Source: Cliona cf. orientalis
Lineage: Eukaryota; Porifera; Demospongiae; Clionaida; Clionaidae
DNA: 64,000 nucleotides
Direction of reading: 5' to 3'
Assembly (NCBI GenBank): GCA_963930775.1
Contig: OZ005691.1
Coordinates: 5,949,000-6,012,999 of the forward strand
This document shows positions 29,901 through 41,623 of the stretch, piece after piece (the stretch's first letter is position 1; every line of letters begins with the position of its first letter). Position numbers and translations under genes: made by a program. The notes below the pieces were generated by a model. The model worked only from the letters and a program-made list of their open reading frames with translations. It searched no databases and was not told the DNA's origin.

Positions 29901-30352
29901 CTCAGTAAATTTACTGACTAGTGGAGGAAGAGCTGCATGGGCCACAGCCTGTGGCTGTCAGTTAGAAAGTCAGTACCTTCAACTTACACGACGTCAATTA
30001 ATATCTATAAACTTGCTATATTAATACTAGATGACATTGTAGTTGGTGATCATAGCTGTTGCAAATTTGCACTATTGGTGATTATTGTACATTTTAATAT
30101 ACGGGAAGACTTGCATGGATAATAAGTATACTTACCTGTATGCAGTAACTGTGGTAGTGTCAGTTATGGGTATTTAAATAATTATCATGATTGCGCTAAT
30201 AGCAATTGCATATTATATTTTTGCATGCCTACATAAAAATAAGCTGATCTGCACACAGGTGCTACACTATTATAGCAAGCAGTTTTTATGGCACTATATC
30301 TATAGCTATATCTACATAGCTAGGTCAAGCAGTAACTGTTTCAAGCTGATCA

Positions 30353-31375
30353 GTGGAAATGGAAGGCTCGAACAACACTAGCTATGAAGCAAACTTTGCA
30401 GTAGGGAACATCAAACAGTTTATCATATTTAATAGTGTGCTCACGCCAATTTATGTACTTTTCTTGTTAGTACCATCACTGCTTGTGAATGGCACCATCA
30501 TTGCATTGTTTGTGAAGAAGAAGGAATTACGATCTCCACTCAGTGTCCTGACTGGAAACCAATGCTGCTATGGTATTCTGAGCAACCTTCTAAATGGTTT
30601 CCTTGTCCTAATTGTCTACCCTATTACTCTTAGTCATGGTAGCTGTGCACTGGAGCCAGTCATGGTGGCAATGTCAATATGGACACATTTTGGAGTCAGC
30701 ACTCTCAACCTTGCTGCTTTCTCTGTGGGAATATATTTCACACTGAAGTACAACAGTACTTCACACAAACTTACATACAGACAGGTATTGATTGTGGTTG
30801 CCATTGTCTGGGTGTATCCAGCCTTGTGGGCCATTGGCCTTGCCTATAGCACCAGGAATGTTACGAGTTTGAGGTGTCAGTTATACACCGATGATTTTGA
30901 GCTATTCGTACCAGATTCTTCTGCCTTTCAGGGTGAGCTGCATCAAATCATACTCTACATATGCCGAGATTTTGCAGTCGATATGATTTCCCGCACTCTA
31001 GTTGTCATCTTTTGTGTTGCTTCATACAGACTTTTTCGTAAATCAACAATCAACCCACCAGAAGGCCTAACTCGAAAGATGCTGCTCTTACCCATATTGA
31101 TGACTATCATGATATCAGTTGTAAATTTTTGTTCGGGTGTTTTGCTAATTGGAACCAACAATGGTTACGGTGGTATATCACTAGAGAACTTTGAGTCATC
31201 TCCACTCTACTATATCTCAACTCTCTTCCAGCTCTTTGTTGAATATAATGCACTTGCATACGCTTGTCTTCTCATCTATTTGAATCAGAAGCTTCAGACT
31301 ACTTTCATCGAGGGCGTCAAGTCTATGTGGTTTTGGTGTACACATCTTAACCAGAATGCCGTGGCTCCTGAATGA
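30353..31375 (+). CDS. Rhodopsin-like seven-transmembrane receptor (orphan), single exon
   Basis: 340 residues with an extracellular N-tail carrying an NNTS sequon, then seven hydrophobic segments (approximately 33-53, 66-90, 101-130, 143-165, 200-228, 245-268, 280-307). Class A landmarks are N46 followed by G in TM1, C98 at the start of TM3 with C175 in the second extracellular loop (likely disulfide), and W153 in TM4. The DRY motif at the end of TM3 is replaced by IYFTLKY, and no clear NPxxY is present. It is therefore a divergent receptor of unknown ligand, as in lineage-expanded orphan receptors of early animals. An upstream non-coding exon is possible. No neighbour suggests a pathway. 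Confidence 0.75.
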   Translation: MEMEGSNNTSYEANFAVGNIKQFIIFNSVLTPIYVLFLLVPSLLVNGTIIALFVKKKELRSPLSVLTGNQCCYGILSNLLNGFLVLIVYPITLSHGSCALEPVMVAMSIWTHFGVSTLNLAAFSVGIYFTLKYNSTSHKLTYRQVLIVVAIVWVYPALWAIGLAYSTRNVTSLRCQLYTDDFELFVPDSSAFQGELHQIILYICRDFAVDMISRTLVVIFCVASYRLFRKSTINPPEGLTRKMLLLPILMTIMISVVNFCSGVLLIGTNNGYGGISLENFESSPLYYISTLFQLFVEYNALAYACLLIYLNQKLQTTFIEGVKSMWFWCTHLNQNAVAPE

Positions 31376-31379
31376 TTTG

Positions 31380-31960
31380 CAGTGATGTGGATCATAATTT
31401 TAGTGGATTGCAAATTTCTTGCAATCAATTTTGTTTTGTCATTATTAAATATTAAACGCTAGCTATAATATTATCATGTGCCTTTAATTATTATTATTAC
31501 TGCTTTATAGCTTCCATAGCTGAAGGCCTGTTAATTACAGGATTGCAACAGCCTGACAGGATGATATAATAGTGAATTATAATAGTTGGTGATTGTTGGT
31601 TGTGTACATCAGTTTAAGGAAGATTTTGGCAGCATGGGAGAAACGCCTCAGGCAAGGACATGCGAAGTAATAGCAGCTAACGTCATGCAAGTTGGGCAGT
31701 GATTACTTAATTCCCAAGTTGTACTCGGAGGTGCATGTGTGACTAATAGTATACTATTATACATAATAGGGCAATACTACACCTGACCATATATCATGCA
31801 CCTAATAATACTCATCATGACATCTTGAATCATGTATAATTATAATATTATTGTAATATTATAGTATGGCCCAGACATGCCCATAATTACCAAATTATGA
31901 CTACTGGTATGTAGTAGAATAATACATTTATAATAACTGAACACATTAACAACCACCATC
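31380..31960. other. Intergenic, AT-rich
   Basis: There is no gene. A 20-bp word beginning AGGAAGATTTTGGCAGC at 31617 recurs inside the LINE at 32048, which may be a relic of an earlier insertion of the same family. Confidence 0.4.
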
Positions 31961-34404
31961 AGCTTTGAGGCCTTCTACATTAGACTCTGCGTTACTTTCA
32001 TTATTCATGACTACACTACCATGTCCATGTAATTGCAATGATCTTATAGGAAGATTTTGGCAGCATGTACTGGCAGAGTGTACAGTAATACCTCAGCTGG
32101 CAAATTCAGACCATCTTGGACTACGTGTTGTTCTTCATGGACATCCAACTGTACAGCATATTCATCAGAAGAAACGATCTATTTGGAGATATGCACATGC
32201 TGACTTTGACACAGCTTGTAACTTACTTGACGAGCTTGATCTGGACACCATTATTGACGATTCATCCATAGAAAATAGTTGGTCCAGATGGAAGGATGCT
32301 TTTCTAGCTATTATGGAAAGATGTATTCCCAAAGCCCAAGTACCAAATAGGAAAAACTTACCATGGCTGACTAAGGAGATCGTTAGACTAATAAGGAAGA
32401 GGAACTACTACTATCGAAGGTATCAGCGTGGAAGATGGGCAAAAGATCAGCAGAAATACAAGTCCCTCCGGAACAAAGTTATCACTATGCTGCGCGACTC
32501 CAAAGCAAAATTTTTTAATAACTTAAATCCAAAGTCCACTAAATCTTTTTGGTCTGCTGTTAAATATCTAAATAAGCAGGTGTCATCTATACCTACCCTC
32601 GTCAGAAATGGATGTTCCGTGGAAACCGACATGGATAAAGCGGATCTTCTAAACAGTTATTTTGCAGAATGCTTTAATAAATCTCAGCCCCCACTTAGTT
32701 CTGAATGCTACTGTTCACCAGATCCTGAGAGCTGTCCATTAGATCTTTTCTGCACAGAGGAAGAAATCTTTGAATTACTAGCTGGTATTGATACTACAAA
32801 ATCTAATGGACCTGATGGCATATCTGGGAAAATGCTGAAATCAACTGCTAGCAGCATCACTCCTGCACTAACTAAACTATTTAACCTCTCAATCAAGCTT
32901 GGTAAGCTACCGGCTGAATGGAAGTTGGCACGAGTGAACCCAATCCCAAAACAAGGTAGTAAATCTGATCCATCAAACTATCGACCGATCTCACTTCTGC
33001 CAGTCATCAGCAAATTAATGGAAAAACATATCCAAAAGTGTCTTCTTAAACATCTGCAGGAACATTCCCCTATTTCCGATAATCAGTGGGGGTTCAGTAA
33101 AGGAAAATCCACGACTGGGGCTCTTCTGACTGCAGTTGATAACTGGCACAGGTCGTTGGAATCTGGCAATGACGTGTGTGCGGTCTTCTTCGATCTCAGA
33201 AAGGCGTTTGACAGTGTGCCTCATAAATTGCTTTTGAATAAATTAGTTGAAATCAACACTGACCCACACCTAATCAAGTGGATAGCAGACTACCTGAGAG
33301 ATAGAGAACAATATGTTGGAGTAAATGGAGCTTCCTCTAACCCTTTGCCCGTTGTCTCTGGAGTGCCTCAAGGGTCGATACTCGGTCCACTCCTATTTTT
33401 GATTTTCATAGATGGAATCACTAGTGTCTCAATTTCCAATGGCAGTATGCTACTCTATGCCGATGATATCCTCCTTTACCGTGTGATCAGAAACCGCCAA
33501 GATCTTGTTCATATTCAGCAGGACATAAATTCACTACATAATTGGATCCAGGAAAAATATCTCCAATTCAATGCTTCAAAATGCAAGTATATGCTCATTA
33601 GTCGTAAGAGACAGCCATTGGTGTCATCAGATCTATTCACCATCAATAACCTAAAAATTGAAAAAGTAGAGCATTTTAAATACCTAGGTGTGTGGCTCTC
33701 CAGCAATCTTACATGGAACAAACACATTGAAGAGATTTGTAAAAGTGCCTCCAAACAAACTGGAATGATTTATCGTAAATTTTATCAAAATTCATCAAGG
33801 GAGACACTGCTGAACCTGTACATATCACTTATCCGACCACGTTTGGAGTATGCTGCACCTGTGTGGGATCCTAGCCATCAAACTCTTACTCAGGCTGTGG
33901 AGAAAGTTCAACGGTTTGCCTTAAAGATGTGTCTAAAAAATTGGTCCAGTACATACGAAGAACTGCTTACAGATTCCAAGCTTCCAACTTTGAAAGATAG
34001 AAGGACATTACTTAAACTGAGTTATCTTTTTCAGGTGATGAATGGATCTTTTTCGTTTCCAAATGCCCCCCTCACTCTGCGTCAAACTCGCACCCTGAGA
34101 AACTCTGAATGTCTATTGTTGGAGAGACCTATCGTACGAACGAATGCATATATGTACTCGTATTTTCCACATGTCATTTCTCTGTGGAATAGTTTACCCT
34201 CATTTGTTCATAAATGTACATCATTGTCATCTTTTAAGTATAACCTACGTAGTCATCTTGTGCCTTTATAACTTAGTCATGTTTTTCTTTTTGTTGTCTT
34301 GTTCTTTCTGGGTACATGCACGTTAGCAAGTTATCTTAATTGCTATTTTTGTATCCATGCTATAGAAGCAGAATTATTATAAACAAAAAAAAAAAAAAAA
34401 AAAA
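31940..34404 (+). mobile_element. 5'-truncated non-LTR retrotransposon (CR1/Jockey-like LINE)
   Basis: It ends in a poly-A tract (34384-34404) about 110 bp after the reverse transcriptase stop codon. On the left only the end of the APE-type endonuclease is present (a NSDHLG block, the conserved SDH site). The true 5' end, and any first ORF, are missing. The left boundary is approximate. Confidence 0.85.
31965..34271 (+). CDS. LINE ORF2 fragment: endonuclease end and reverse transcriptase
   Basis: 768 codons without a stop. Residues 1-60 are the C-terminal end of an APE endonuclease, with the SDH motif near residue 46. About 90-200 is a basic linker (RKRNYYYRRYQRG). About 280-560 is the reverse transcriptase: NYRPISLLPVISKLMEKHI, the DLRKAFDSVPH block, GVPQGSILGPLLFLIFI, and the catalytic YADD near residue 507. 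The C-terminal region with HIEEICKSASKQTG, RPRLEYAAPVWDP and the closing FKYNLRSH fits the CR1/Jockey group. In the family it nicks target DNA and primes cDNA synthesis from the element RNA. The apparent first ATG is probably internal, since the endonuclease is cut off. An unbroken frame suggests recent arrival. Confidence 0.88.
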   Translation: MRPSTLDSALLSLFMTTLPCPCNCNDLIGRFWQHVLAECTVIPQLANSDHLGLRVVLHGHPTVQHIHQKKRSIWRYAHADFDTACNLLDELDLDTIIDDSSIENSWSRWKDAFLAIMERCIPKAQVPNRKNLPWLTKEIVRLIRKRNYYYRRYQRGRWAKDQQKYKSLRNKVITMLRDSKAKFFNNLNPKSTKSFWSAVKYLNKQVSSIPTLVRNGCSVETDMDKADLLNSYFAECFNKSQPPLSSECYCSPDPESCPLDLFCTEEEIFELLAGIDTTKSNGPDGISGKMLKSTASSITPALTKLFNLSIKLGKLPAEWKLARVNPIPKQGSKSDPSNYRPISLLPVISKLMEKHIQKCLLKHLQEHSPISDNQWGFSKGKSTTGALLTAVDNWHRSLESGNDVCAVFFDLRKAFDSVPHKLLLNKLVEINTDPHLIKWIADYLRDREQYVGVNGASSNPLPVVSGVPQGSILGPLLFLIFIDGITSVSISNGSMLLYADDILLYRVIRNRQDLVHIQQDINSLHNWIQEKYLQFNASKCKYMLISRKRQPLVSSDLFTINNLKIEKVEHFKYLGVWLSSNLTWNKHIEEICKSASKQTGMIYRKFYQNSSRETLLNLYISLIRPRLEYAAPVWDPSHQTLTQAVEKVQRFALKMCLKNWSSTYEELLTDSKLPTLKDRRTLLKLSYLFQVMNGSFSFPNAPLTLRQTRTLRNSECLLLERPIVRTNAYMYSYFPHVISLWNSLPSFVHKCTSLSSFKYNLRSHLVPL

Positions 34405-34829
34405 CTGGTCACCCTCAGTGTATTTACGAGATCGAGTCTCAATCTAAAAAAGCCATAATAATCTGACATGGTGGCCAAGAGGGACACTGCTGTTGCAGTG
34501 CTGTGGCAGCCCATGTTAATGAATGCAGTGGAGTGCAGAACCATCACCGCTACGGGAACAAGGCACCTGGCTAGGTTATTATATACATAAACTGATAGCA
34601 TGTCCAGTTATTCTGTTGAATTATATCAATAATATTCGATAGACACAGCAACAACAGTACAATACAACAGTTACTCATATTATGCACAGAACTGAACTGA
34701 ACATGTGTTCCCTATAGCTAGCAGTCATGTGTTAGTCACGTGGCATTTGCACTCCCCCTCCAGTGAACTGGCCTGGTGAACGACCATTTAGAAAAGCCGA
34801 CAGGATACTGATTTAGAACATGTCATCCA

Positions 34830-36260
34830 AATCGGGTGACTCATGTAGGTGTAGCTGATTGAGATTCTGTGGTGACAGGAGGGGCAGCCAAGGGTGTGAT
34901 ATTAGTTTCCAAGTCACTATTGTTACCTAGGTGTGCAGGTCTGACTTGATTGAGGGAGGTAGTATCTCTTTTACCCTTGATATCAATGATGAAGTGCTTC
35001 ATAGAACTTTCTAAAACTTTGTATGGGCCATTATATGGAGGTTGGAGAGGTTTAGTGAACCGCATCTTGGCATACAAAGACATGAGTGCACATAGCTAGC
35101 GCATTGCTTATGTGTACTGGTCGCTGTGGGTGACTGCACGTACCATCTGCGGACAGGTGTGGCCTTTAATTCTGCACAATAGATTTCAAATTCTGCGGCT
35201 GGATCAGCAGGTGGTGTATCTTTGTTGAGATAGAAAAAGTCGACTGGCAGACACATATTAGTGCCATACACCAACTCTGGAGAAATAGCTACATTAAATA
35301 TCCTCCTTGAGGGCTGTTCGGATACCGAGAAGAACGAGCAGAAGAGATTCAACCCTGTGAGTGGAATTGGTATGGAATTTGAGGGCCGATTTGAGTTGGC
35401 AGTGAAGCTGTTCGATGAAACTGTTTGCAATTGGATGGTATGCAGTAGTACGGATACACTTAAGTGGATCCTAGCAGTTGCACCAGTTGTATCAAGAGTA
35501 TAATAATATTATACTATTGGTTATGTCCAACGAGCAGATTCAAATTGGGACCCATGATCAATTGTGACAGTGGAAGGGATGCCAAAATCTGGAAATCCAT
35601 CCACTAATGAAAGCATGTGCTACTGTATCTACTGTTATGGGGATGGCTTCTGGCTAGCGGGTGAATTGGTCATTGCAAGTAAGCAGGTAGGAATAGCCTC
35701 TTGACGGCGGCAGGGGTCCCACAATGTCAAGATGAATGTTATCGAATCTGGCATACAGGGTAGCAAACTTGATTAGCGGGGTAACTGCATGTATGCCTAT
35801 GAACTTTGGTCCTTTAGCACTGCAAGCAAGATTTTGCCCACCTTCGCACATCAGAATTGATACCTGGCCAAATATACCTAGTGGTGACCAACTTCTGCGT
35901 TGCTTGTATATATGCTGGGTGAGAGAGCGAGTGAAGCGAATCGAACACAGGACAGAGGAATTTGAGAGGAACAAATGGGCAAGGTGTTCCTGTGGATATG
36001 TCACATATGATGCTTATGTCTGATAGAGGTAATGGAACTTCTTTTAATGTGAAAGATGGGTGAGGAATTTGCCAATCAGGGTCTGGTGGCTGAGCTGCAG
36101 CCATACATCTCTGTGAATCCAGAACTGGGGACTGAGGCACTTGCAAGGCATTCATTTCAACGTGTGACAGTGCGTCTGCTGCTGGGTTGTTGACTCCTTT
36201 CAGCTCAATATCTTGCATCATGATGAGCCCCACCCACCAAATATTAATGTTATGCAATAC
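34830..36260 (-). pseudogene. Degenerate Ty3/gypsy-type pol remnant (RNase H end, integrase)
   Basis: On the minus strand, separate frame-shifted blocks follow pol order. There is an RNase H end (NPAADALSH, about 36190-36160), an integrase zinc-binding region (HSLSHPAY ... WPGINSDVRRWAKSCLQC, about 35940-35820), the integrase core (NIHLDIVGPLPPSRGY, about 35730-35690) and an integrase C-terminal block (GPYKVLESSMKHF ... LNQVRPAHL, about 35030-34930). Several frameshifts and stops separate them. No LTRs were found. It is an old LTR-retrotransposon fragment and cannot encode a full product. Confidence 0.8.
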
Positions 36261-36395
36261 ATGAGCCCTCCACTCCCCCCCCCCCCCCCCACAACATTTT
36301 ATACTATTACCTACAGTAAGTGAGAATTGAACTTGTGTAAAAACCTGACCGAGTCTGTATTCAGTGACTTTATACAAGGGAGCATTTTACACATA

Positions 36396-37045
36396 CAGTG
36401 GACTCTCCGAATAACGGACACCTTGGTACATAGGCTTCTGTCCTTTATTCGGGGTATGTCCTTTATTGGGGTGTTTTACCTTAGCCATTCCCCACTTTAT
36501 CTAATATTAATTTTATAGCCAATAGTTCATTGTTATAAAGAAATTTATGACATACTCAAGTGTTTTCATGACATTGTATTGCACTATTCAGTCTGTTTCA
36601 AGAAGTGATCTACTAGACGAGTGTCAATTGCGTCATGGTGGACGAATGGCTAGCTAGCTACTTGCCATTTGAGCACGTAAAGCAGTGGCTGTTGTCATTA
36701 CTATAGCTAGACAAAGTACTAGCTACCGTTTTTTAGTGTCTACATGTATTGCCGTCTTATTATTTTTGTACAGATTGTTAGTAATAATGCCATGAACTGC
36801 ATGTAAGACGGTCATGGGCGGGGTTAGCCACACCCACCGCCGTCCGTTAGTCGGAACGTTTTTTGCATAGTACTGTATTATTTCGTGCAAGCTGCTGTGT
36901 CCGTTATCCGGAATTCGGAGGTTGTCCGCTATTCAGGTGCTGCTACTGTATTAAACATATGGAGATATCGGTTGGTACATATAGCAGTGTCCGTTATTTG
37001 GTAGAGGTCCGTTATTGGGAGTGTCCGTTAATAGAGAGTCCACTG
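36396..37045. mobile_element. MITE with CAGTGGACTCTC termini and TA duplication
   Basis: CAGTGGACTCTCCGAATAAC on the left and its near complement ending AGAGAGTCCACTG on the right are flanked by TA (36394-36395, 37046-37047). Internal words 'gtccgttatt' are repeated several times. TA targets point to a Tc1/mariner/pogo-type non-autonomous element. A diverged half-terminus (CAGTGGAACCTCTCTTATCC) is at 62862. Confidence 0.85.
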
Positions 37046-37129
37046 TATTTGGATACACATCAACCATTATCATGGGAGAATTTTAAGTGAGGTCAAAGGT
37101 CACAATGTCATGTAAATTTTCCTCCAGTT

Positions 37130-40100
37130 ACTGTTAGCTCACAGTAGCTATTAGCTATAATAATATGGCATGATTTTACACCATTACAATAGCTGTGGTG
37201 GCAACTGGTGTAAAATTGTCCCTTATAATTATAATAATATTATAGTGCAGAGGTAAGTTAGCTATAATGTGGGAGAAGTTTACACAAGTAAACCCCTTAA
37301 CGTTGATGCAATATTGACCAAGTGGTGTAAAATCCTCCCATATAGCTAATTATACTTGACACACACTAGCTATCAAACACTCAGGATTTTACACCAATTT
37401 TGCTGGTGTAAAATTATCCCTTATAAAGTTACTCTAGGTTATAGCTATTGGTGTAAAATCATCCCATGAGTTACTCTATAGCTGGGTTTTGCTGGTATAA
37501 ATTTGTCCCATGAGTTACTCTAGGCATAAAACCCTATTTACAAGACTGCCAAAGCAGTATCTTGCCATTGGCTAGTGATGGTGTCTAGGAGACTTAAAAG
37601 ACGTACATTGTAAATCACTCAAATGTTGGTTTTTATCCCCTCAAAAGGCCGTTTTGTTGTGAAAACTAGCTTAGCTAGCTACCATGTTTTGTTGGTAAGG
37701 CATAATTATGCATGCAGTCGTTGCCAGGCTCTCTTTTTCCCTCCCCCAAGAAAGCCTGGGGACGAGGCTAATCTCTAGCTCTATTACTAGCTTCTAGCGT
37801 ATGCTTTTCTGTGGGGTCATGGGTCACATTAGATTTTAGCGGTAATTCACACCAACCTTATAGCTAATATCAATATGTTCTGAAAAGAGGACACCTCAAT
37901 TATATTCCTCCACTAAAACTGAGTCTACTGTATAGCTATAGGCTATAGGCTGGACACAATACACATCTGTCTTAGACTCTATGCTAACTGCTTGCACTGT
38001 ACCACATTTCTTCCTAATTATTATTCAATACCCCTTACTGAATTATGCAAAATGGCTTCCCACTTTCAGCAAAGTTTATAATTATGTGATAAACAGGATT
38101 GTAGCTGGAATATATACAATTATATTGTGCCAAATTTTCTGAAGAAACTTCATTCATAGCTACAGCTTGTGTAACTGGAACATAAATCTGTTTACGGTTT
38201 GCATGTGGTTGACACAACCCACATATAACATAGCACCAGTCTCCATATTTGATAGTGTTTGATCTGGCTGCAATAACTGTTGCAGTGAACACTTGTGACA
38301 AAAAGGCTATAAATTGAAGTACATTCGCAGTAAAGATTTAAATAACGAATAGTTGATGAGATGCCTATGCTACATGAAGTATTGATCACTATATTGGCCT
38401 TACCTTGCTTGGTATGTGGTGAAAATGATATTGTGTTGATTTCTACAACATTGGACGTGGACCTCAACTTTACGGTAGCTGATGTATGTCAATACAAACG
38501 TCTTAGTAGACACCTGGTCTGCATTCAGAATGAGCAGGTATATTATATACGTGCTGGAATGTGCTTAACACGACAGTACAACAATTCTATTGTTTTTGGA
38601 ATGTGTCCATATTTCCCCAATGAGTATTCTTGGTGGAGATTTTCAGAGTACTATTCTCTTCCATCCAATAGTACTCCAATGGAGCACTCATACCTGACTT
38701 GTGGGCCATACAATAGGGAAGGTCTGCTGTGCAGTAAGTGTAAGCCTGGGTATGGCCCTGCTGTGTACTCCTTCAGTCTGATGTGTGCAGAGTGCAGTGA
38801 TAACGGTGTCGGATGGGCACTTTACTTGCTTCTAGTTCTCTTTCCAATCACTGTATTCTACATCATTGTCATCATATTCAACATCCGTGCCACAGCTCCT
38901 CCTTTCACTGCATTTGTGATGATGTGTCAGGTATTTAGCACTATCGATCGAGTGTGTGTGCCCGTAAAAATGGTATTACAGGAGATGAAATCTCTTTCAG
39001 TGTTGATTGATGTTGTTCGAGTGCTGTGTGGAATATGGAACTTGGATTTTTTTCGCTATTTAGTTCCACCATTCTGTATGAGTAGACATCTTGGCAATAT
39101 GCAAGCTCTGAGTCTTGAGTACCTTCACATCTTGTATCCCTTTTTATTAATACTTGTCACTTTGATATGCATTGAACTTCATGCCAGAAATTTTAAACTG
39201 ATAGTTTTGTTGTGGAAGCCATTTCACATGATTGTTACTCGTCTTAGAAGATCCTTGGATCCAAGAGCTTCAATCATCAATGCATTTTCAACATTTTTGC
39301 TCCTTGCCTTGTCAAAAAGCATTGTGATTACAAATTATAGTTTTGCAGTTACTTCCATACATGTACATTTTGGGGTTATGCATGAACATGTATATTATCC
39401 AGCATTCTTATACGCAGATCCAACTATCCACTTCCGTTCCAAGCAGCATCTTCCCTATTTGATAGGATCCATTTTACTCCTTGTTTTATTCTTTGCTTTT
39501 CCCACACTATTGCTCTGTCTCTATCCAACAAGGATCTTTAGAAAGTTGCTCTCCCATTGTCTGTCATTACGCTGGCAGCACGCAGTGAGTACATTCATTG
39601 ATACGTTTCAAGGCCACTATAAGGATGGAACTAACGGAACGCGAGACTACAGAGCAGTGTCCAGTATTCACCTTCTTGTCATATTTGTAGTAATAGTTGT
39701 GAGTTTTGGCCATCAAATGAAAATACATTTCCTAGAGTATATACAGCCAGGCTTTATGATTATATCACTTTTCTATGCCCTAGTTCGTCCCTGTAAGCAA
39801 GAGTATGCTAATGTGATACAAACCCTTTTTTATGCATTGATAGCTTTTGTGGTGTACGCAGTTTCTTCAGCTAAGTTTCATAAACACGCATTTCACAACT
39901 TTCTTATGATGTTGCTATGTTTGCTTACTCCCCACGCTGTTTTGTGTATCTATGCGATTTACAAGATCATCAGAAGGAGTGGATTTAATTTGTTGTTCCT
40001 ACGCAGAGTGTTATGCAAGCGTGGTTCAGTGCAAAGCTCAAAGGTGTGTCAACTACTATATTATGAGTCTTATCCAAATGAGCACTCTCAGCTGTTAAAC

Positions 40101-41500
40101 GCTGCTGAACAACCTAATTGCAAAGAATAATTATTGTCCATCAATAACGAAGTTGGCCATAGAGACGTTTTCTTGTTAAAGAAGCAGTTGGTCTTCCTAT
40201 TTTCTTATCCTTGTGTTTACTTTAAGTCATTATTGAATATTTATTATGTATTCTATAAACAGTAATTATTTGTGATCTCTCTTAATTCCGAACATGCTTG
40301 ATTTCACCTACTATTAATGAAATAAGTTTACATGAGAAATTTGACGGCCTTAGTTGATCTTATCTACATGTACAATATTTGCAACAAAATTCTTTACAAT
40401 TTCAAGTATCAACCTCAACAGTGGAGGTCTTCCTCCTCTGGCTATATATATTAGTGATAAGACTCTGTAAAAACAGTAGCTGTGTCATATTATAGTTTTA
40501 TATCGTTGCTTAAGTTTTATTCATCATTGGTCGGTTTAATGGTTATCACTCACAGTAGTGCATAAGCTTGTGATACCATAATAATTATGGTGCATAATTC
40601 TTGTGGGTACCACATTTGTGGGAAGTCAAATAAGCATAGGCACGGCAGAAGTAGGTTAGATAGCACCTCTCTCACCTCTCATCTCTAGCCTGTTTAACAC
40701 AGTAACATAATATTGGTGACTTTCCGACTTTTCAGACCCTTAATTACTCTCCTAGGTTGCTCAACTCATTCTACCCCTTTGTTGGTGATCAGAATTCTGA
40801 CATCTACACAAGTTCCCCTTAAAGTTTCCTTATCTTTGCAGCCAACTTAACCGAAACTAGGGTAAGTCCATCACCCAGGCATATTCAGGTATTTCAGCAA
40901 CCCCAGTGCTATTATAGAAGAATGTTAATTAGGGTGATATTCACACCCATTTCCACTACAGATACCCAGTTAGGTACGTGGATGTTCCATAATTGGATGA
41001 GATGTGTATGGGATTGCTGGTAGATTGTATTACCTATAGTAGCAGCTTAATCCTGAAATGCAGACACCTCATGCACTATTAGACACTTGGCCTCGACCCA
41101 ATAGTAGCTATATTGCTGCCCATGCAAATTGATCTCGTCTGTAGCAGATGCATTGGCAGTAGATTTGTAGACTCACTTGTTAAACAAACACCAAGAAGTA
41201 CTAGATGCTAGATAGAGCATTACAAGTGTGCTGAAATTCTGTTACTTGCTTCCATGTGACATTGCATGTTCAATTTTAGCGGTAACTCACACCCACATTG
41301 TATCAATAACCTCTTTAGTGTTAAAGGTGCATGAGCATAATCATGTGAATCCAAAGCCCCACTTAATCCACTTGCTTTCTCACTATATTTCATTGAGCAT
41401 ACCTGCTTATACATAGAGTTCATTGACGCTGTTGGTAGGTTCCCAATAATCGTCTTCTGAAAGAACACTTTGTTTCTCCATGCCTTTTTCATCTTCCTGT
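37130..41500. repeat. Segmental duplication, block 1
   Basis: This block (tandem 'ggtgtaaaatcgtcccatgagttactctagg' units at 37190-37540, upstream flank, multi-pass gene copy B, downstream flank) recurs as block 2. Block 2 runs from 44600 to 46282 and, beyond the large transposon, from 58562 to about 63420. Order and orientation are kept, with small indels and one local inversion. The sequence around 40140-41180 has no gene of its own. Confidence 0.85.
38361..40130 (+). CDS. Cysteine-rich multi-pass membrane protein, copy B (intact)
   Basis: 589 residues in one exon, the paralogue of copy A (20232-21992). It has the signal peptide (...LVCGENDIV), the Cys-rich block CGPYNREGLLCSKCKPGYGP, about eight membrane segments and the same polar tail ending near EHSQLLNAAEQPNCKE. 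N-terminal residues 1-110 and the loop after SFAVTS differ clearly from copy A. The part from CGPY to about residue 330 is almost identical, which suggests gene conversion. The same upstream sequence (roughly 'gcagtaaagatt') precedes A, B and the split copy, so a promoter may have been copied along. The function is not recognised. Confidence 0.85.
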   Translation: MPMLHEVLITILALPCLVCGENDIVLISTTLDVDLNFTVADVCQYKRLSRHLVCIQNEQVYYIRAGMCLTRQYNNSIVFGMCPYFPNEYSWWRFSEYYSLPSNSTPMEHSYLTCGPYNREGLLCSKCKPGYGPAVYSFSLMCAECSDNGVGWALYLLLVLFPITVFYIIVIIFNIRATAPPFTAFVMMCQVFSTIDRVCVPVKMVLQEMKSLSVLIDVVRVLCGIWNLDFFRYLVPPFCMSRHLGNMQALSLEYLHILYPFLLILVTLICIELHARNFKLIVLLWKPFHMIVTRLRRSLDPRASIINAFSTFLLLALSKSIVITNYSFAVTSIHVHFGVMHEHVYYPAFLYADPTIHFRSKQHLPYLIGSILLLVLFFAFPTLLLCLYPTRIFRKLLSHCLSLRWQHAVSTFIDTFQGHYKDGTNGTRDYRAVSSIHLLVIFVVIVVSFGHQMKIHFLEYIQPGFMIISLFYALVRPCKQEYANVIQTLFYALIAFVVYAVSSAKFHKHAFHNFLMMLLCLLTPHAVLCIYAIYKIIRRSGFNLLFLRRVLCKRGSVQSSKVCQLLYYESYPNEHSQLLNAAEQPNCKE

Positions 41501-41623
41501 GTACAATTAATTGTTGTCTATTGAATACGCTATGTTGTATAATGACATTGTATTATGTATGAGCACTACAAGCAACAATAATACTGATAACATCCGCATC
41601 TTTTGATTTTCTTGTAGTGAAAG

